A stretch of DNA of 11,971 nucleotides from Acidimicrobiales bacterium (GTDB lineage Bacteria > Actinomycetota > Acidimicrobiia > Acidimicrobiales > Palsa-688), in contig JASHVH010000148.1 in NCBI GenBank assembly GCA_030039575.1, positions 1 through 11,971 of the forward strand. Direction: 5' to 3'. Numbering within the stretch: position 1 is the stretch's first letter; each line of letters opens with the position of its first letter. The notes beneath the pieces were generated by a model. That model was not told the DNA's origin. It did no database searches and saw nothing but the letters and a program-made list of their open reading frames with translations. A program made the translations under genes and the position numbers. Below, one piece after another: positions 1 through 6,886 of this stretch.

Positions 1-352
1 GTTTGGCGTAGACCCGGATTACGCTTGCGGCCAGCCCCTGCAGATGGGTACGGCCGAAGTCACGAAAGGTGTCCGGACGCCCGCCATCCTCAAAAACCAG
101 CCCTAAGGGCCCGCCGAAGGACTACTTGCGCGCCCGAAGCCAAGTTGCATTTGGTAGTCCCGGTCTTTTGGCGTTCGACCGCGCAAGTTTTCCTGAGGCG
201 GGGCCCGATCTTCACCGCCGGCCGTGGGTCACCCGGGTTCACGGGCCAGTACACGAAAAGCGCCGCTCGGCCTTCGGCCTCCTTTATGACGACGGCGCCA
301 GTACGGCCGGCCTCCTTCATGACGACGGCGCCAGTACTGCCTGTCAGGCACC
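1..352. other. Left-edge stretch with no supported gene
   Basis: Open frames exist on both strands, but all are short, lack a recognisable family, and have arginine/proline-rich compositions typical of chance frames in GC-rich DNA. No tRNA or rRNA was recognised. The stretch contains a 33-bp tandem duplication (276-341), and a small GCCCTAAGGGC palindrome lies near 103-113. It lies downstream of the minus-strand glycine-rich gene and past its terminator, so it is probably a true intergenic region or the edge of a neighbouring gene outside the window. Confidence 0.5.
276..341. repeat. 33-bp tandem duplication, two copies
   Basis: Copies are 276-308 and 309-341. The first 29 bases differ at one position (TTTATG versus TTCATG), followed by GTACGGCC versus GTACTGCC. 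Because 33 is a multiple of three, any frame crossing it repeats an 11-residue unit, but no frame here looks like a real protein. It lies just downstream (in the minus-strand sense) of the terminator of the glycine-rich gene. The near identity suggests a recent local duplication. Confidence 0.8.
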
Positions 353-393
353 AAAAAACAGGAGAGGCGCCCCCCGCCGGGCGCCTCTCCTGG
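353..393 (-). terminator. Rho-independent terminator of the glycine-rich gene
   Basis: On the minus strand a perfect 13-bp GC-rich stem (arms 380-392 and 359-371, sequence CAGGAGAGGCGCC and its complement) with an 8-nt loop is followed at once by a run of six T (plus-strand A353-A358). It begins about 70 bp after the stop codon of the minus-strand gene ending at 462. Stem length and U-tract make this a textbook intrinsic terminator for that transcript. Confidence 0.9.
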
Positions 394-461
394 CCGTTGC
401 TCAGTCGAGGACGGGGTTTTTGCGGACCCCCGTGACCCCTATGGCATCCGAAGCCACCGCC

Positions 462-1712
462 TCAGAAGAGGCCGCCACCTCCGAAGCCTCCGAAGAAGCC
501 GCCGCCGCGGCCACCGGAGCTACCGCCCCCGAAGCCTCCGAAGCTAAAGCCCCCGAAGCCTCCGAAGCCACCGGAGGAGCCTGAGCCACCGCCGCTCCCG
601 CCGCCTGCACCACCTTGGCTGCCATGGCTATGGCCGCTGGAGCTACCGCCCCCCGGGCCACCTCCGCCGGAGCCACCGCCTCCACCGAGAAGGCCACCGA
701 GACCACCCATGCCACCCAGGATGCCCCCGAGGCCGCCCAGGCCACCGATGCTACCCAGGATGCCGAGGATGCCACCATGGTGATGGCGCTTGGGTGCGGT
801 GATGATTACCAAGTTGGCGTTGACGGTCGCGGTCCCGGCTTGGGAGCCGAACACCTGGACTCTGTCCCCGACCGCCACACTGGGTGAGCTCGTTCCCCTC
901 TCTATGTACTTGGTCGTCACCCCCCCGGCGTTGACGTCGACTGTCACCGTCGTACCTTTGGGCCCGTAAATCGTGGTGCTCGTGGTCGTGAGGGCGAAGT
1001 CGGAACCAGCCCCGCCGCTCGTGACGTCGCCCGTGATCTGCACCGCGGGTATCTGGACGGTCCTTGCAGTAATGGTGCCAGTCGTCGATGTCTGCGTGCC
1101 CGACACGATCACGAAGTCACCTACAGCCACACTCGGAGAGCTGACGCCCGGTTGCGTGTAGGCCGTGGCGGTGGTGACGTCGACCGTCACCGACGTATTC
1201 AAGAGCGACCTGAGCGAGGAACTGGTTGCCGTAAGCGTGAAGTCCGCCCCGGCCCCACCAGACAGGACCGTGCCGTTAACAGTCACTTTGACGAGCTTGT
1301 GACGGTGGCCTCGATTGAAGAACTTGCCTCCACCGTAACCACCACCAACACCGACGCCTGAGCCGCCTCCCCCGCCACCGGAGCCATGGCTTCCAAAGCC
1401 TCCGAACGGAAAGCCACCGGAGCCTCCGCCGCCACCGGAGCCACCGCCTCCGACCCCTCCGAATGGGAAGCCACCGGAGCCTCCGCCGCCTCCGCCTCCG
1501 AACGGAAAGCCACCGCCACCTCCGCCGCCACCGAAGTGGTGGGCGGAGGCTACAGGCGAGGCGCCGGCTGCGGCAAGGCCTCCGATCGGCACTGCGGTCA
1601 ATCCCGCCACCAGTCCGATGCAAAGCAAGAAGCGGGTGACTTTCCTAGCTAAGAACCCTCGGACTTGTCCCGAAGACGGGCTCTGTTCGCTGCAGTCTGT
1701 CTTATGTGACAT
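462..1712 (-). CDS. Secreted glycine-rich protein with two DUF5666-like domains
   Basis: This 416-residue protein probably lies outside the membrane. A signal peptide is visible: basic LARK near residues 21-24, a hydrophobic core around residues 29-48, and an ASA-type cleavage site near residue 57. A first Gly-rich segment (about 60-130) carries recurring GGFPFGG units. Two tandem copies of about 80 residues follow (about 142-222 and 224-306), each with G-V-SGGAG-DF-LT at the front and SSPSVAVGD-V-V-GSQ/T at the back, which resembles the DUF5666 beta domain. A long Gly/Ser tail (about 312-416) ends the protein. The ATG at 1712 is preferred over one 24 bp upstream because GGGAGGG lies 4 nt before it. 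It is monocistronic with its own terminator. The function is unknown; a structural envelope or adhesive role is a guess from composition. There is no sortase motif or C-terminal membrane anchor. Confidence 0.85.
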   Translation of the reverse strand: MSHKTDCSEQSPSSGQVRGFLARKVTRFLLCIGLVAGLTAVPIGGLAAAGASPVASAHHFGGGGGGGGFPFGGGGGGGSGGFPFGGVGGGGSGGGGGSGGFPFGGFGSHGSGGGGGGSGVGVGGGYGGGKFFNRGHRHKLVKVTVNGTVLSGGAGADFTLTATSSSLRSLLNTSVTVDVTTATAYTQPGVSSPSVAVGDFVIVSGTQTSTTGTITARTVQIPAVQITGDVTSGGAGSDFALTTTSTTIYGPKGTTVTVDVNAGGVTTKYIERGTSSPSVAVGDRVQVFGSQAGTATVNANLVIITAPKRHHHGGILGILGSIGGLGGLGGILGGMGGLGGLLGGGGGSGGGGPGGGSSSGHSHGSQGGAGGGSGGGSGSSGGFGGFGGFSFGGFGGGSSGGRGGGFFGGFGGGGLF

Positions 1713-1716
1713 GTAG

Positions 1717-1723
1717 CCCTCCC
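1717..1723 (-). promoter_or_regulatory. Ribosome binding site that sets the start at 1712
   Basis: On the minus strand GGGAGGG is followed by CTAC and then ATG at 1712. The alternative in-frame ATG at 1736 has no comparable purine tract, and translation from it would place this site inside the coding sequence. Confidence 0.75.
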
Positions 1724-2040
1724 TGTAGTTCGGCATGCCCCGCGGGCAACTAACGCGCTGGAAACATCACCTCAACTGCTCTACCCAATTCTGCCGCCCC
1801 GGTCTGTGAGTGCCGCATGAGAAAACTGTGATGATTGTGTGATGAGGTCCGTGAAATGGCTGCTCCGGGCGCGGGCCAGACCACGGTGAACGGTGAGCCC
1901 AGCCTTCTGTATCCCTGCGTAACGGCCTGACCTCGCTACGTCCACAAACGGCGACCGGCGACCCTACCAACGGGCACGCACATACCGGGTCTGTGGTGAA
2001 GGTTATTCTAACAAAAGATTTTTACAGATGTCCAATGCCG
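1724..2040. other. Gene-free stretch between the glycine-rich gene and the tRNA
   Basis: No supported coding region. It serves as the upstream region of the minus-strand glycine-rich gene and the downstream region of the minus-strand tRNA. It contains a direct repeat described separately (1827-1845). A local AT-rich patch at about 2000-2050 contrasts with the GC-rich surroundings and leads into the tRNA terminator. I could not identify a convincing -35/-10 pair for the glycine-rich gene. Confidence 0.5.
1827..1845. promoter_or_regulatory. Candidate response-regulator operator: direct repeat with 11-bp period
   Basis: The octamer TGTGATGA occurs at 1827-1834 and again at 1838-1845, exactly 11 bp apart; on the minus strand it reads TCATCACA-CAA-TCATCACA. 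One-helical-turn direct repeats are typical of sites for OmpR/PhoB-family regulators such as PhoP or MtrA in actinobacteria. The site is about 115 bp upstream of the start of the glycine-rich gene. The repeat is seen; the binding role is inferred. Confidence 0.35.
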
Positions 2041-2079
2041 AAAAAAACGAAAAATTTCCCAGCCCTTTTTGGGCTAGGA
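2041..2079 (-). terminator. Rho-independent terminator of tRNA-Leu
   Basis: On the minus strand the arms TCCTAGCCC (2079-2071) and GGGCTGGGA (2065-2057) form a 9-bp stem with one G-T wobble and an AAAAA loop, followed by AA, TTTTT, CG and TTTTTTT down to 2041. It begins 47 bp after the 3' end of the tRNA and fits termination of that transcript. Confidence 0.85.
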
Positions 2080-2125
2080 AAACGGCAACGGGACCCCCCG
2101 AGCGTCGGCCGAACGACAAGAAATG

Positions 2126-2207
2126 TGCGGGCGAGAGGACTTGAACCTCCACCCCTTTCGGGACCAGGACCTAAACCTGGCGCGTCTGCCAGTTCCGCCA
2201 CGCCCGC
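2126..2207 (-). tRNA. tRNA-Leu (anticodon TAG)
   Basis: The 82-nt minus-strand sequence folds as a class II tRNA. The acceptor stem GCGGGCG (from 2207) pairs with CGCCCGC, with discriminator A at 2126. A D arm containing AACTGGCAGA is followed by the anticodon stem CCAGG/CCTGG with loop TTTAGGT (anticodon TAG, reading CUN leucine codons). A long variable arm TCCCGAAAGGGGT and a T arm with TTCAAGT follow. The long variable arm and A discriminator agree with leucine. CCA is not encoded, so it must be added after transcription. A -10 box lies just upstream and an intrinsic terminator downstream, so it is a stand-alone transcription unit. Confidence 0.95.
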
Positions 2208-2220
2208 AGCGACAGCGCTG

Positions 2221-2226
2221 AGCATA
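2221..2226 (-). promoter_or_regulatory. Likely -10 box for tRNA-Leu
   Basis: On the minus strand TATGCT (2226 to 2221) matches the TAnnnT consensus. Transcription would start near 2214, leaving a leader of about 7 nt before the mature 5' end at 2207. A weak TGGAGG about 16 bp further upstream could serve as the -35 element. Confidence 0.5.
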
Positions 2227-2289
2227 GCCCGCCGGCCGTAGCCCTCCAGACCACTCGGCGACAGGGGCGCCAAGCCCCGGTTTTGGCAG

Positions 2290-2295
2290 TAGCCT
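2290..2295 (+). promoter_or_regulatory. Possible -10 box giving leaderless clpP mRNA
   Basis: TAGCCT ends 6 nt before the ATG at 2302, which would put +1 on the A of the start codon. No Shine-Dalgarno sequence precedes this start, so a leaderless transcript is a coherent explanation. No good -35 element is visible. The same hexamer occurs in the same position before the gene at 4390. Confidence 0.4.
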
Positions 2296-2301
2296 GCATG
2301 T

Positions 2302-2925
2302 ATGTCTCTCCCATACCTGCCCGCGCTACCTGTCTCTCAGGCCGCCGTCCCGGGTAGCGACCCGAGCGCCGACGTCTACCAGCGACTGCTGCGAGAGCGC
2401 ATCATCTTCCTCGGCACTGAAGTCGACGACCGGGCGGCCAACTTGATCTGCGCCCAGCTCTTGCTGCTGGCGGCAGAGGACGCCGGCCGCGACGTGAGCC
2501 TGTACATCAATTCACCGGGTGGATCGGTCACAGCCGGGCTCGCCATATACGACACGATGCAGTACGTCCCTTGCGACGTCTCGACCGTCTGTATGGGCTT
2601 GGCCGCGTCGATGGGGCAGTTCCTGTTGTGCGCAGGTGCCCCCGGGAAACGGTACGCGCTTCCTCACTCGCGGATACTCATGCACCAGCCGTCCGGGCAG
2701 ATGCAGGGTCAAGCCACTGACATCGCCATCCAGGCGGAGCAGATCGTCTACCTGAAGCGGATGATGGCGGAGCGGATCGCCTTCCACACGGGGCAGTCCG
2801 TCGAACGGATCGAGCGCGACTCGGACCGTGACCGGTGGTTCACCGCCGACGAAGCCAAGGACTACGGCTTCATAGACCAGGTGATCTCCAGGGCGCGCGA
2901 GGTCGGGGAACCGGCTCTCGCCTAG
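2302..2925 (+). CDS. clpP: ATP-dependent Clp protease proteolytic subunit ClpP
   Basis: This 207-residue protein has the normal ClpP length. ClpP forms the tetradecameric serine-peptidase chamber that degrades unfolded or tagged proteins delivered by ClpX or ClpC ATPases in the cytoplasm. The catalytic triad is complete: Ser103 in GLAASMGQ, His128 in LMHQP and Asp177 in DRDRW, with the 25- and 49-residue spacings of the family. The INSPGGSV strand/loop of the oligomer core is at 70-76. The stretch up to about residue 25 would hold the propeptide and axial loop. The gene is alone: no clpX and no second clpP adjoin it, although actinobacteria usually keep clpP1P2 as a pair. There is no SD; a TAGCCT box 6 nt upstream suggests a leaderless mRNA. 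Its stop lies 3 bp from the stop of the convergent glycosyltransferase gene. Confidence 0.95.
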   Translation: MSLPYLPALPVSQAAVPGSDPSADVYQRLLRERIIFLGTEVDDRAANLICAQLLLLAAEDAGRDVSLYINSPGGSVTAGLAIYDTMQYVPCDVSTVCMGLAASMGQFLLCAGAPGKRYALPHSRILMHQPSGQMQGQATDIAIQAEQIVYLKRMMAERIAFHTGQSVERIERDSDRDRWFTADEAKDYGFIDQVISRAREVGEPALA

Positions 2926-2928
2926 CCG

Positions 2929-4347
2929 TCACGTTCTGCGGGCGAGCCGTACGGCTTTGTTCGCCGCGCTCCGCACTACCTGCACCGCGCCGCCCTGTTG
3001 GTAGTGGAAGCGGACCAGCTCCGAGAAGCTCCGTTTGCCGGCCCCGACAGGGTCGGGGCCGGGGCTGGCCGGCACCTCCACCGCTTCCCCGCCGGCCGGC
3101 GTGGGATCCGTTGATGGTGCCGGGCCCGCGTGGGCAGCGGCCAGATCTGGTGCAGGACGGGGTTGGCGGCAAAAGGCGGCCAGCGGTTGAAGCACCGCTG
3201 ACCAGCGAAAACGGTCCCGGACCTCGTCGACGCGGGCGCGGCAGCCTTCGGCCATCTCCCAGTCCGCCAGGAGCTCAAAGAGCGCTTCCTCCAGGGCGTC
3301 TGGATCTTCGGGCGGGACCGTCAGTCCGAGCCGCTCACGCTCGATGAGCTCGGCGAACGCGTCACCTCGGGTGGCCACGATGGGCAGGCCCGCCCACAGG
3401 TAGTCGAGGGCCCGGGTCCGGAAAGAAAACCGGGTCTCGGCGCTGTCGAAGTGCGTCGATACGCCAATGTTGGCCTCGAGCAGGAAGTTCTGCCGCTCGG
3501 CGTAGTCCACCCAGCCCTGGTTGAAAAAGACGTTCCGGCCGGCCAGCCCGAGTTCCTCGGCCAGCGCCTGAGCGTCGACGGCCATCTGCATGGGCGGGAC
3601 GTCGGGGTTCGGGTGGCGCAGGCCCATGAAGTAGAGGCGCACCGACGGCCGCCTCCTGGACAGCCCGCTCATCGCCCTGATCAGGGTCAGCGGGTCGAAC
3701 CAGTCATAGATGCCGCCGGCCCAAACGAGCACCTCATCGGATTGGCCTATGCCGGGCACGACCCCCCTCAGCACCGCCCGCCGGTGCTCGGGGCGCTGGT
3801 CGGGAAGCCCGAACGGCACCACGTCGATCAACCGCCGCAGTGTCGGGTCGGCGTCGTAGGTGAGCGGGTTGGCTCGACCGAGAGCGCACAGCTGACCGAT
3901 GAAGAGGTCACGCTGCCGCTCGCTGGCACAAATCAGGAAGTCACCCCGTTCGAGCTGGCGGTTGAGGGTTTCGACGGAGATATGGACGTGCTCGTCGCGT
4001 GCCGGCCCGGAGTGGCCTTTGGTGAGGGCGAGCGTCTCGAGGTGGAGCGGGTCGTAGACGTCGAAGACGATGATCTTCGTCGACCTGGCCAGCACCGGGT
4101 GGTGATGGGTCACGTACCCCTGGAGGACCATGACCTCGCACCAGGACTCGGCCTCGGCGAGCTCGTCCGGCCCGCCCGCGACAGCGGTGAAGCCCTGCGG
4201 GCTTAGTTCGCAGTACGGCGACGTCGTGATCAACCGGACTTCGTGGCCTTCTTCGGCGAGGCGCTGGCAAATATGCAGCGCCCGCATCGCCGGCCCGGCG
4301 ATCTGGGCCCGAAGGACATCGGCCGTAACCACCAGGGCCCTGGTCAA
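2929..4347 (-). CDS. GT-B fold glycosyltransferase (GT4-like), paralogue of the gene at 4390
   Basis: The 472-residue protein probably transfers a sugar from a nucleotide donor during surface glycan assembly at the cytoplasmic face. Visible landmarks are an N-terminal Rossmann strand (ALVVTADVLRAQIAGPAMRA), FDVYDP near 95-100, CASERQRD near 140-147, VVPFGLPD near 176-183, and the second Rossmann half opening with WAGGIYDWFDP near 209-219. STHFDSAETRFSFRTRALD with YLWAGLP near 297-322 corresponds to the donor-binding region of GT4-type enzymes. A Pro/Ala-rich linker and a basic amphipathic tail (about 404-472), absent from the paralogue, may touch the membrane. The TTG start is chosen because GAGG lies 6 nt upstream and conserved sequence begins at once; the longer frame would run into the divergent neighbour. 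Donor and acceptor are unknown. Confidence 0.85.
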   Translation of the reverse strand: MTRALVVTADVLRAQIAGPAMRALHICQRLAEEGHEVRLITTSPYCELSPQGFTAVAGGPDELAEAESWCEVMVLQGYVTHHHPVLARSTKIIVFDVYDPLHLETLALTKGHSGPARDEHVHISVETLNRQLERGDFLICASERQRDLFIGQLCALGRANPLTYDADPTLRRLIDVVPFGLPDQRPEHRRAVLRGVVPGIGQSDEVLVWAGGIYDWFDPLTLIRAMSGLSRRRPSVRLYFMGLRHPNPDVPPMQMAVDAQALAEELGLAGRNVFFNQGWVDYAERQNFLLEANIGVSTHFDSAETRFSFRTRALDYLWAGLPIVATRGDAFAELIERERLGLTVPPEDPDALEEALFELLADWEMAEGCRARVDEVRDRFRWSAVLQPLAAFCRQPRPAPDLAAAHAGPAPSTDPTPAGGEAVEVPASPGPDPVGAGKRSFSELVRFHYQQGGAVQVVRSAANKAVRLARRT

Positions 4348-4376
4348 TCGCCGCCTCGCTTCCCGCCGGCGCCCGC

Positions 4377-4382
4377 TAGCCT
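4377..4382 (+). promoter_or_regulatory. Possible -10 box giving leaderless mRNA for the gene at 4390
   Basis: TAGCCT ends 7 nt before the ATG at 4390, predicting +1 at about 4389. No SD is present before this ATG. The site lies within the 42-bp gap between the two divergent glycosyltransferase genes. Its sequence and spacing match the box before clpP. Confidence 0.4.
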
Positions 4383-4389
4383 CACGGCG

Positions 4390-5664
4390 ATGGTTGGGCC
4401 CACGGCCACGAAGCGTACCCACACGCGGGTGGTCGTGTTCACGACGGACCCCATTGGGCCGGAGATGCCCGGGCCCGCCATCAGGGCCTGGGAGCTGGCG
4501 CGGGCACTCGGTGACCACCTCGATGTGGTGCTGGCCAGCACCGTTTCGGTTTCAGGCACCCATCCCAATGCGGAGCTGCGCCTGGCCGCCGGCCACGCCA
4601 TCCGCCAGTTGCTGGACGGCGCCGACGTTTCGTTCGCCCCCAGCGCTCTCGTCTACATGGCGGCAGAGCTCCGCGAGACGGAGAAGCCTGTCGTGGTCGA
4701 CATCTACGACCCGTACCACCTGGAAAACCTGGAGATGGGTGGAGCGGACCGGGCAGAGGAGGACCGGGCGGTGACCCGCCAGAGCGGCGTCGTGAACGCC
4801 GGTTTGCGCAGAGGTGACTTTTTCACCTGCGCAAGTGAACGTCAACGCGACTTCTGGCTCGGCTCATTGGCGGCGCTGGGCCGGGTCAACCCCTATAACT
4901 ACGCCGCCGACCCGCTATTCGGCCGGCTCGTCTCCGTCGTGCCGTTCGGGCTCCCGGACGAGCCGCCGCAGCGGAGCGGCCCAGGTTTGCGAGGGGTTGT
5001 CCCGGGCATCGGGCCCGACGACAAGGTGGTGCTTTGGGGCGGCGGGGTCTATGACTGGCTCGACCCCATTTCGTTGCTGAGAGCGGCCGGGAGGTTGAGC
5101 CGCCGGGTCCCGGAGCTGCGCGTCGTCTTCCTCGGCATGCGCCACCCCAACCCCGCGGCGCCCCAGATGCGGGTCGCCGCTCAGCTCCAGGATCTCTCGG
5201 GGCAGCTGGGCCTCACCGGCAAACACGTGTTTTTCAACGCCGGCTGGGCCCCGTACGCCCTACGGGCCGACTTCCTCCTCGACGCCGACGTCGCAGTGAG
5301 CACGCACCTCGACCACATCGAGACCCGCTATTCGTTCCGGTCCCGAGTGCTCGACTACCTATGGGCCGGCCTGCCGATGGTGCTGACGGCCGGTGACGTC
5401 TTGGCCGACGAGGTGGCGGAGGCGGGGCTGGGAGTGGCGGTCCCCCCCGGGGACGACGAGGCCCTGGAAGAGGCGTTGGAGTTTGTGCTCGTTAACCCCC
5501 CGCCCCCCGAGCTGTTCGAAGCCGTCGCGCCGCTCCACACGTGGCAACGGGCGGCCCAGCCGCTCGCAGAGTTCTGTCGCCACCCCGTCCGCGCCCCGGA
5601 CCTCGTAGTCAACCGCCTGTCACCCGAAGAGGCGGCCGGGCCATACGCCGGCCACCAGGTTTAG
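4390..5664 (+). CDS. GT-B fold glycosyltransferase (GT4-like)
   Basis: This 424-residue protein is collinear with the product of the divergent gene at 2929-4347 and shares long identical blocks: VDIYDPYHLENL (103-114) against FDVYDPLHLETL, CASERQRD (147-154), VVPFGLPD (183-190), LRGVVPGIG (200-208), the WGGGVYDWLDP segment (216-226), and ETRYSFRSRVLDYLWAGLP (311-329). It is therefore a diverged duplicate with the same fold and presumably the same kind of reaction, possibly on the next residue of the glycan. It lacks the C-terminal linker and basic tail of its partner. The ATG at 4390 is preferred to a longer frame beginning at 4243, because the extra 49 residues are antisense to the divergent gene and unlike the family. 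Its TAG stop overlaps the stop of the convergent sulfotransferase gene. Confidence 0.88.
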   Translation: MVGPTATKRTHTRVVVFTTDPIGPEMPGPAIRAWELARALGDHLDVVLASTVSVSGTHPNAELRLAAGHAIRQLLDGADVSFAPSALVYMAAELRETEKPVVVDIYDPYHLENLEMGGADRAEEDRAVTRQSGVVNAGLRRGDFFTCASERQRDFWLGSLAALGRVNPYNYAADPLFGRLVSVVPFGLPDEPPQRSGPGLRGVVPGIGPDDKVVLWGGGVYDWLDPISLLRAAGRLSRRVPELRVVFLGMRHPNPAAPQMRVAAQLQDLSGQLGLTGKHVFFNAGWAPYALRADFLLDADVAVSTHLDHIETRYSFRSRVLDYLWAGLPMVLTAGDVLADEVAEAGLGVAVPPGDDEALEEALEFVLVNPPPPELFEAVAPLHTWQRAAQPLAEFCRHPVRAPDLVVNRLSPEEAAGPYAGHQV

Positions 5665-6878
5665 CCCCGAGCCGCGTCAGCGCTGCGGCGGCCCGAGAAA
5701 CCTCGCTTGGCCACCGACACCAGGTTGCCGGCGGCCGCCCGCCCGTCCTCGTGTAGCTGGCGCAGTTCTTCCCGCAGCGCCTCGTTAGCCCCCCGCAGCG
5801 CCTCCGTCTCCGCGGCCAGAGCGTGCACGTGCTGCTCTCCCGTCTCCACCCGCTGGCGGAGCTTGCGGAACTCGGCCTCGAGCCTTTCGATGTGATGGTC
5901 CTTCAGCTCGGTGGCCTGCTCGAAATGGAGGGCCTTGTGGCGCTCGTCGTCGTAGGCCGCTTCCATGCCGGAGCGGTCCGCCACCGCAGCGAAGTACTCC
6001 GCCGTCGTGACCAGGGCGTTAGCGGGCTCTGTGCGCAATTTCTTCGGCGCCCTCAGTTCGGCCCAGCCCTCGCGTTGCTCCCGGAACCACCTGTAGAGAG
6101 CGAGCTGCGCACCCGTCAGCACCTGCTCGTTTGACGCGTCCTCCGCCTCGGTCCGGTGGTGTTGCATGTCAGGTGAAACGAAGCCGGCCGCTTCGGCGGC
6201 GCTATCAGCGCCTTCGCCGCCGGCCCGCGCTCGGTCAGCCAGCTGGTCCGGGAGCGCCTCGGCCAGGTTTCGGAGGAGCTCGGGGCCCGTGCGGTCCGGG
6301 TCGGCCACGAAGTCCTCGTAGCGGACGAGCAGCACGCGCCGTCCGGCGAGACCGTCGAGCAACTCGGTGCAGTAGAGCTGCCACATGGCCAGAGCCACGT
6401 ACAGCGGGCGGCCGTCCCTCTTGCGCACGGAGAGGGCGACGTCCATTGGGCTCCGGTCGACGATGATGATGGCGAACCGGCCCTTGTCGAGCTCGGGTAA
6501 CCACGCCGGGAGGAGCAGGCTTATGCGGGGGTCCTTCAGCACCAAAGGTTTGCCCCCCGCGCCAGAGGCGAGGTGGGTGAGCACTTCTTCCACCTGAGGA
6601 CGCCAGTCGGGGGCACGCGTCAGTATGGCTTCGCGGCCCGGCGGCCGGTCCCAGGCCCCATCCAGCTCGGCCAGGAAGCTGTCGTTGAGGGCGTTCACGT
6701 CTTCGCGCTCGAAGAACCCCTTCGGGTTGTCTTCGGCCGCTTCCAGTAGGTCGGCCTCGTTGCCGGCGAAAAAGCCGGCTTTGGCCAGGAAACCGGCCAC
6801 GGCGCTGGTCCCGCTGCGGTGCATACCGAGGATGACTACTCCTGCCGGTAGCCCTGCCGTCTGATCGTTCGCGTTCAC
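5661..6878 (-). CDS. PAPS-type sulfotransferase with C-terminal coiled coil
   Basis: The 405-residue protein probably moves a sulfuryl group from PAPS to a glycan or lipid hydroxyl. The 5'-phosphosulfate loop is clear in LGMHRSGTS (17-25). NPKGFFERED (51-60) and VLKDPRIS (113-120) follow the pattern of bacterial Sulfotransfer-family enzymes. IIIVDRSPMDVALS (137-150) is the 3'-phosphate binding strand and helix, and VRYEDFVADP (185-194) is the next conserved strand. Residues about 315-380 form a heptad-rich coiled coil, followed by a basic tail, so the protein may oligomerise or dock on a partner. The GTG start at 6878 has no SD; TAGCTT lies 8 nt upstream. It sits among glycosyltransferases, which suggests that the surface glycan made here is sulfated. 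The acceptor cannot be read from the sequence. Confidence 0.85.
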   Translation of the reverse strand: MNANDQTAGLPAGVVILGMHRSGTSAVAGFLAKAGFFAGNEADLLEAAEDNPKGFFEREDVNALNDSFLAELDGAWDRPPGREAILTRAPDWRPQVEEVLTHLASGAGGKPLVLKDPRISLLLPAWLPELDKGRFAIIIVDRSPMDVALSVRKRDGRPLYVALAMWQLYCTELLDGLAGRRVLLVRYEDFVADPDRTGPELLRNLAEALPDQLADRARAGGEGADSAAEAAGFVSPDMQHHRTEAEDASNEQVLTGAQLALYRWFREQREGWAELRAPKKLRTEPANALVTTAEYFAAVADRSGMEAAYDDERHKALHFEQATELKDHHIERLEAEFRKLRQRVETGEQHVHALAAETEALRGANEALREELRQLHEDGRAAAGNLVSVAKRGFSGRRSADAARG

Positions 6879-6886
6879 TGCCCCAG

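Noticed and set aside
170..220. Possible third copy of the 56-bp element (GCGCAAG then GGGGC then CGATCTT)
   Set aside because: Spacing differs from the other copies and only short GC-rich words match, so chance is likely.
90..320. Small minus-strand frame covering the 33-bp repeat
   Set aside because: No SD, no family resemblance and no conserved-looking composition. It lies past the terminator of the upstream gene.
462..1540. Repeated DNA words (CCGAAGCC, CCACCGGAG) suggestive of a repeat array or CRISPR
   Set aside because: They are the codon-level reflection of Gly-rich protein segments; there are no regular spacers.
2126..2207. tRNA-Leu as an integration site for a genomic island
   Set aside because: No integrase gene and no repeated copy of the tRNA 3' end were seen in the window.
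2022..2273. Minus-strand frame with VAELADAP-like sequence
   Set aside because: This is the well-known chance translation of a tRNA gene; the underlying DNA is tRNA-Leu.
3451..4206. Plus-strand frame of 251 codons
   Set aside because: It is antisense to a well-supported glycosyltransferase gene and has no recognisable family sequence.
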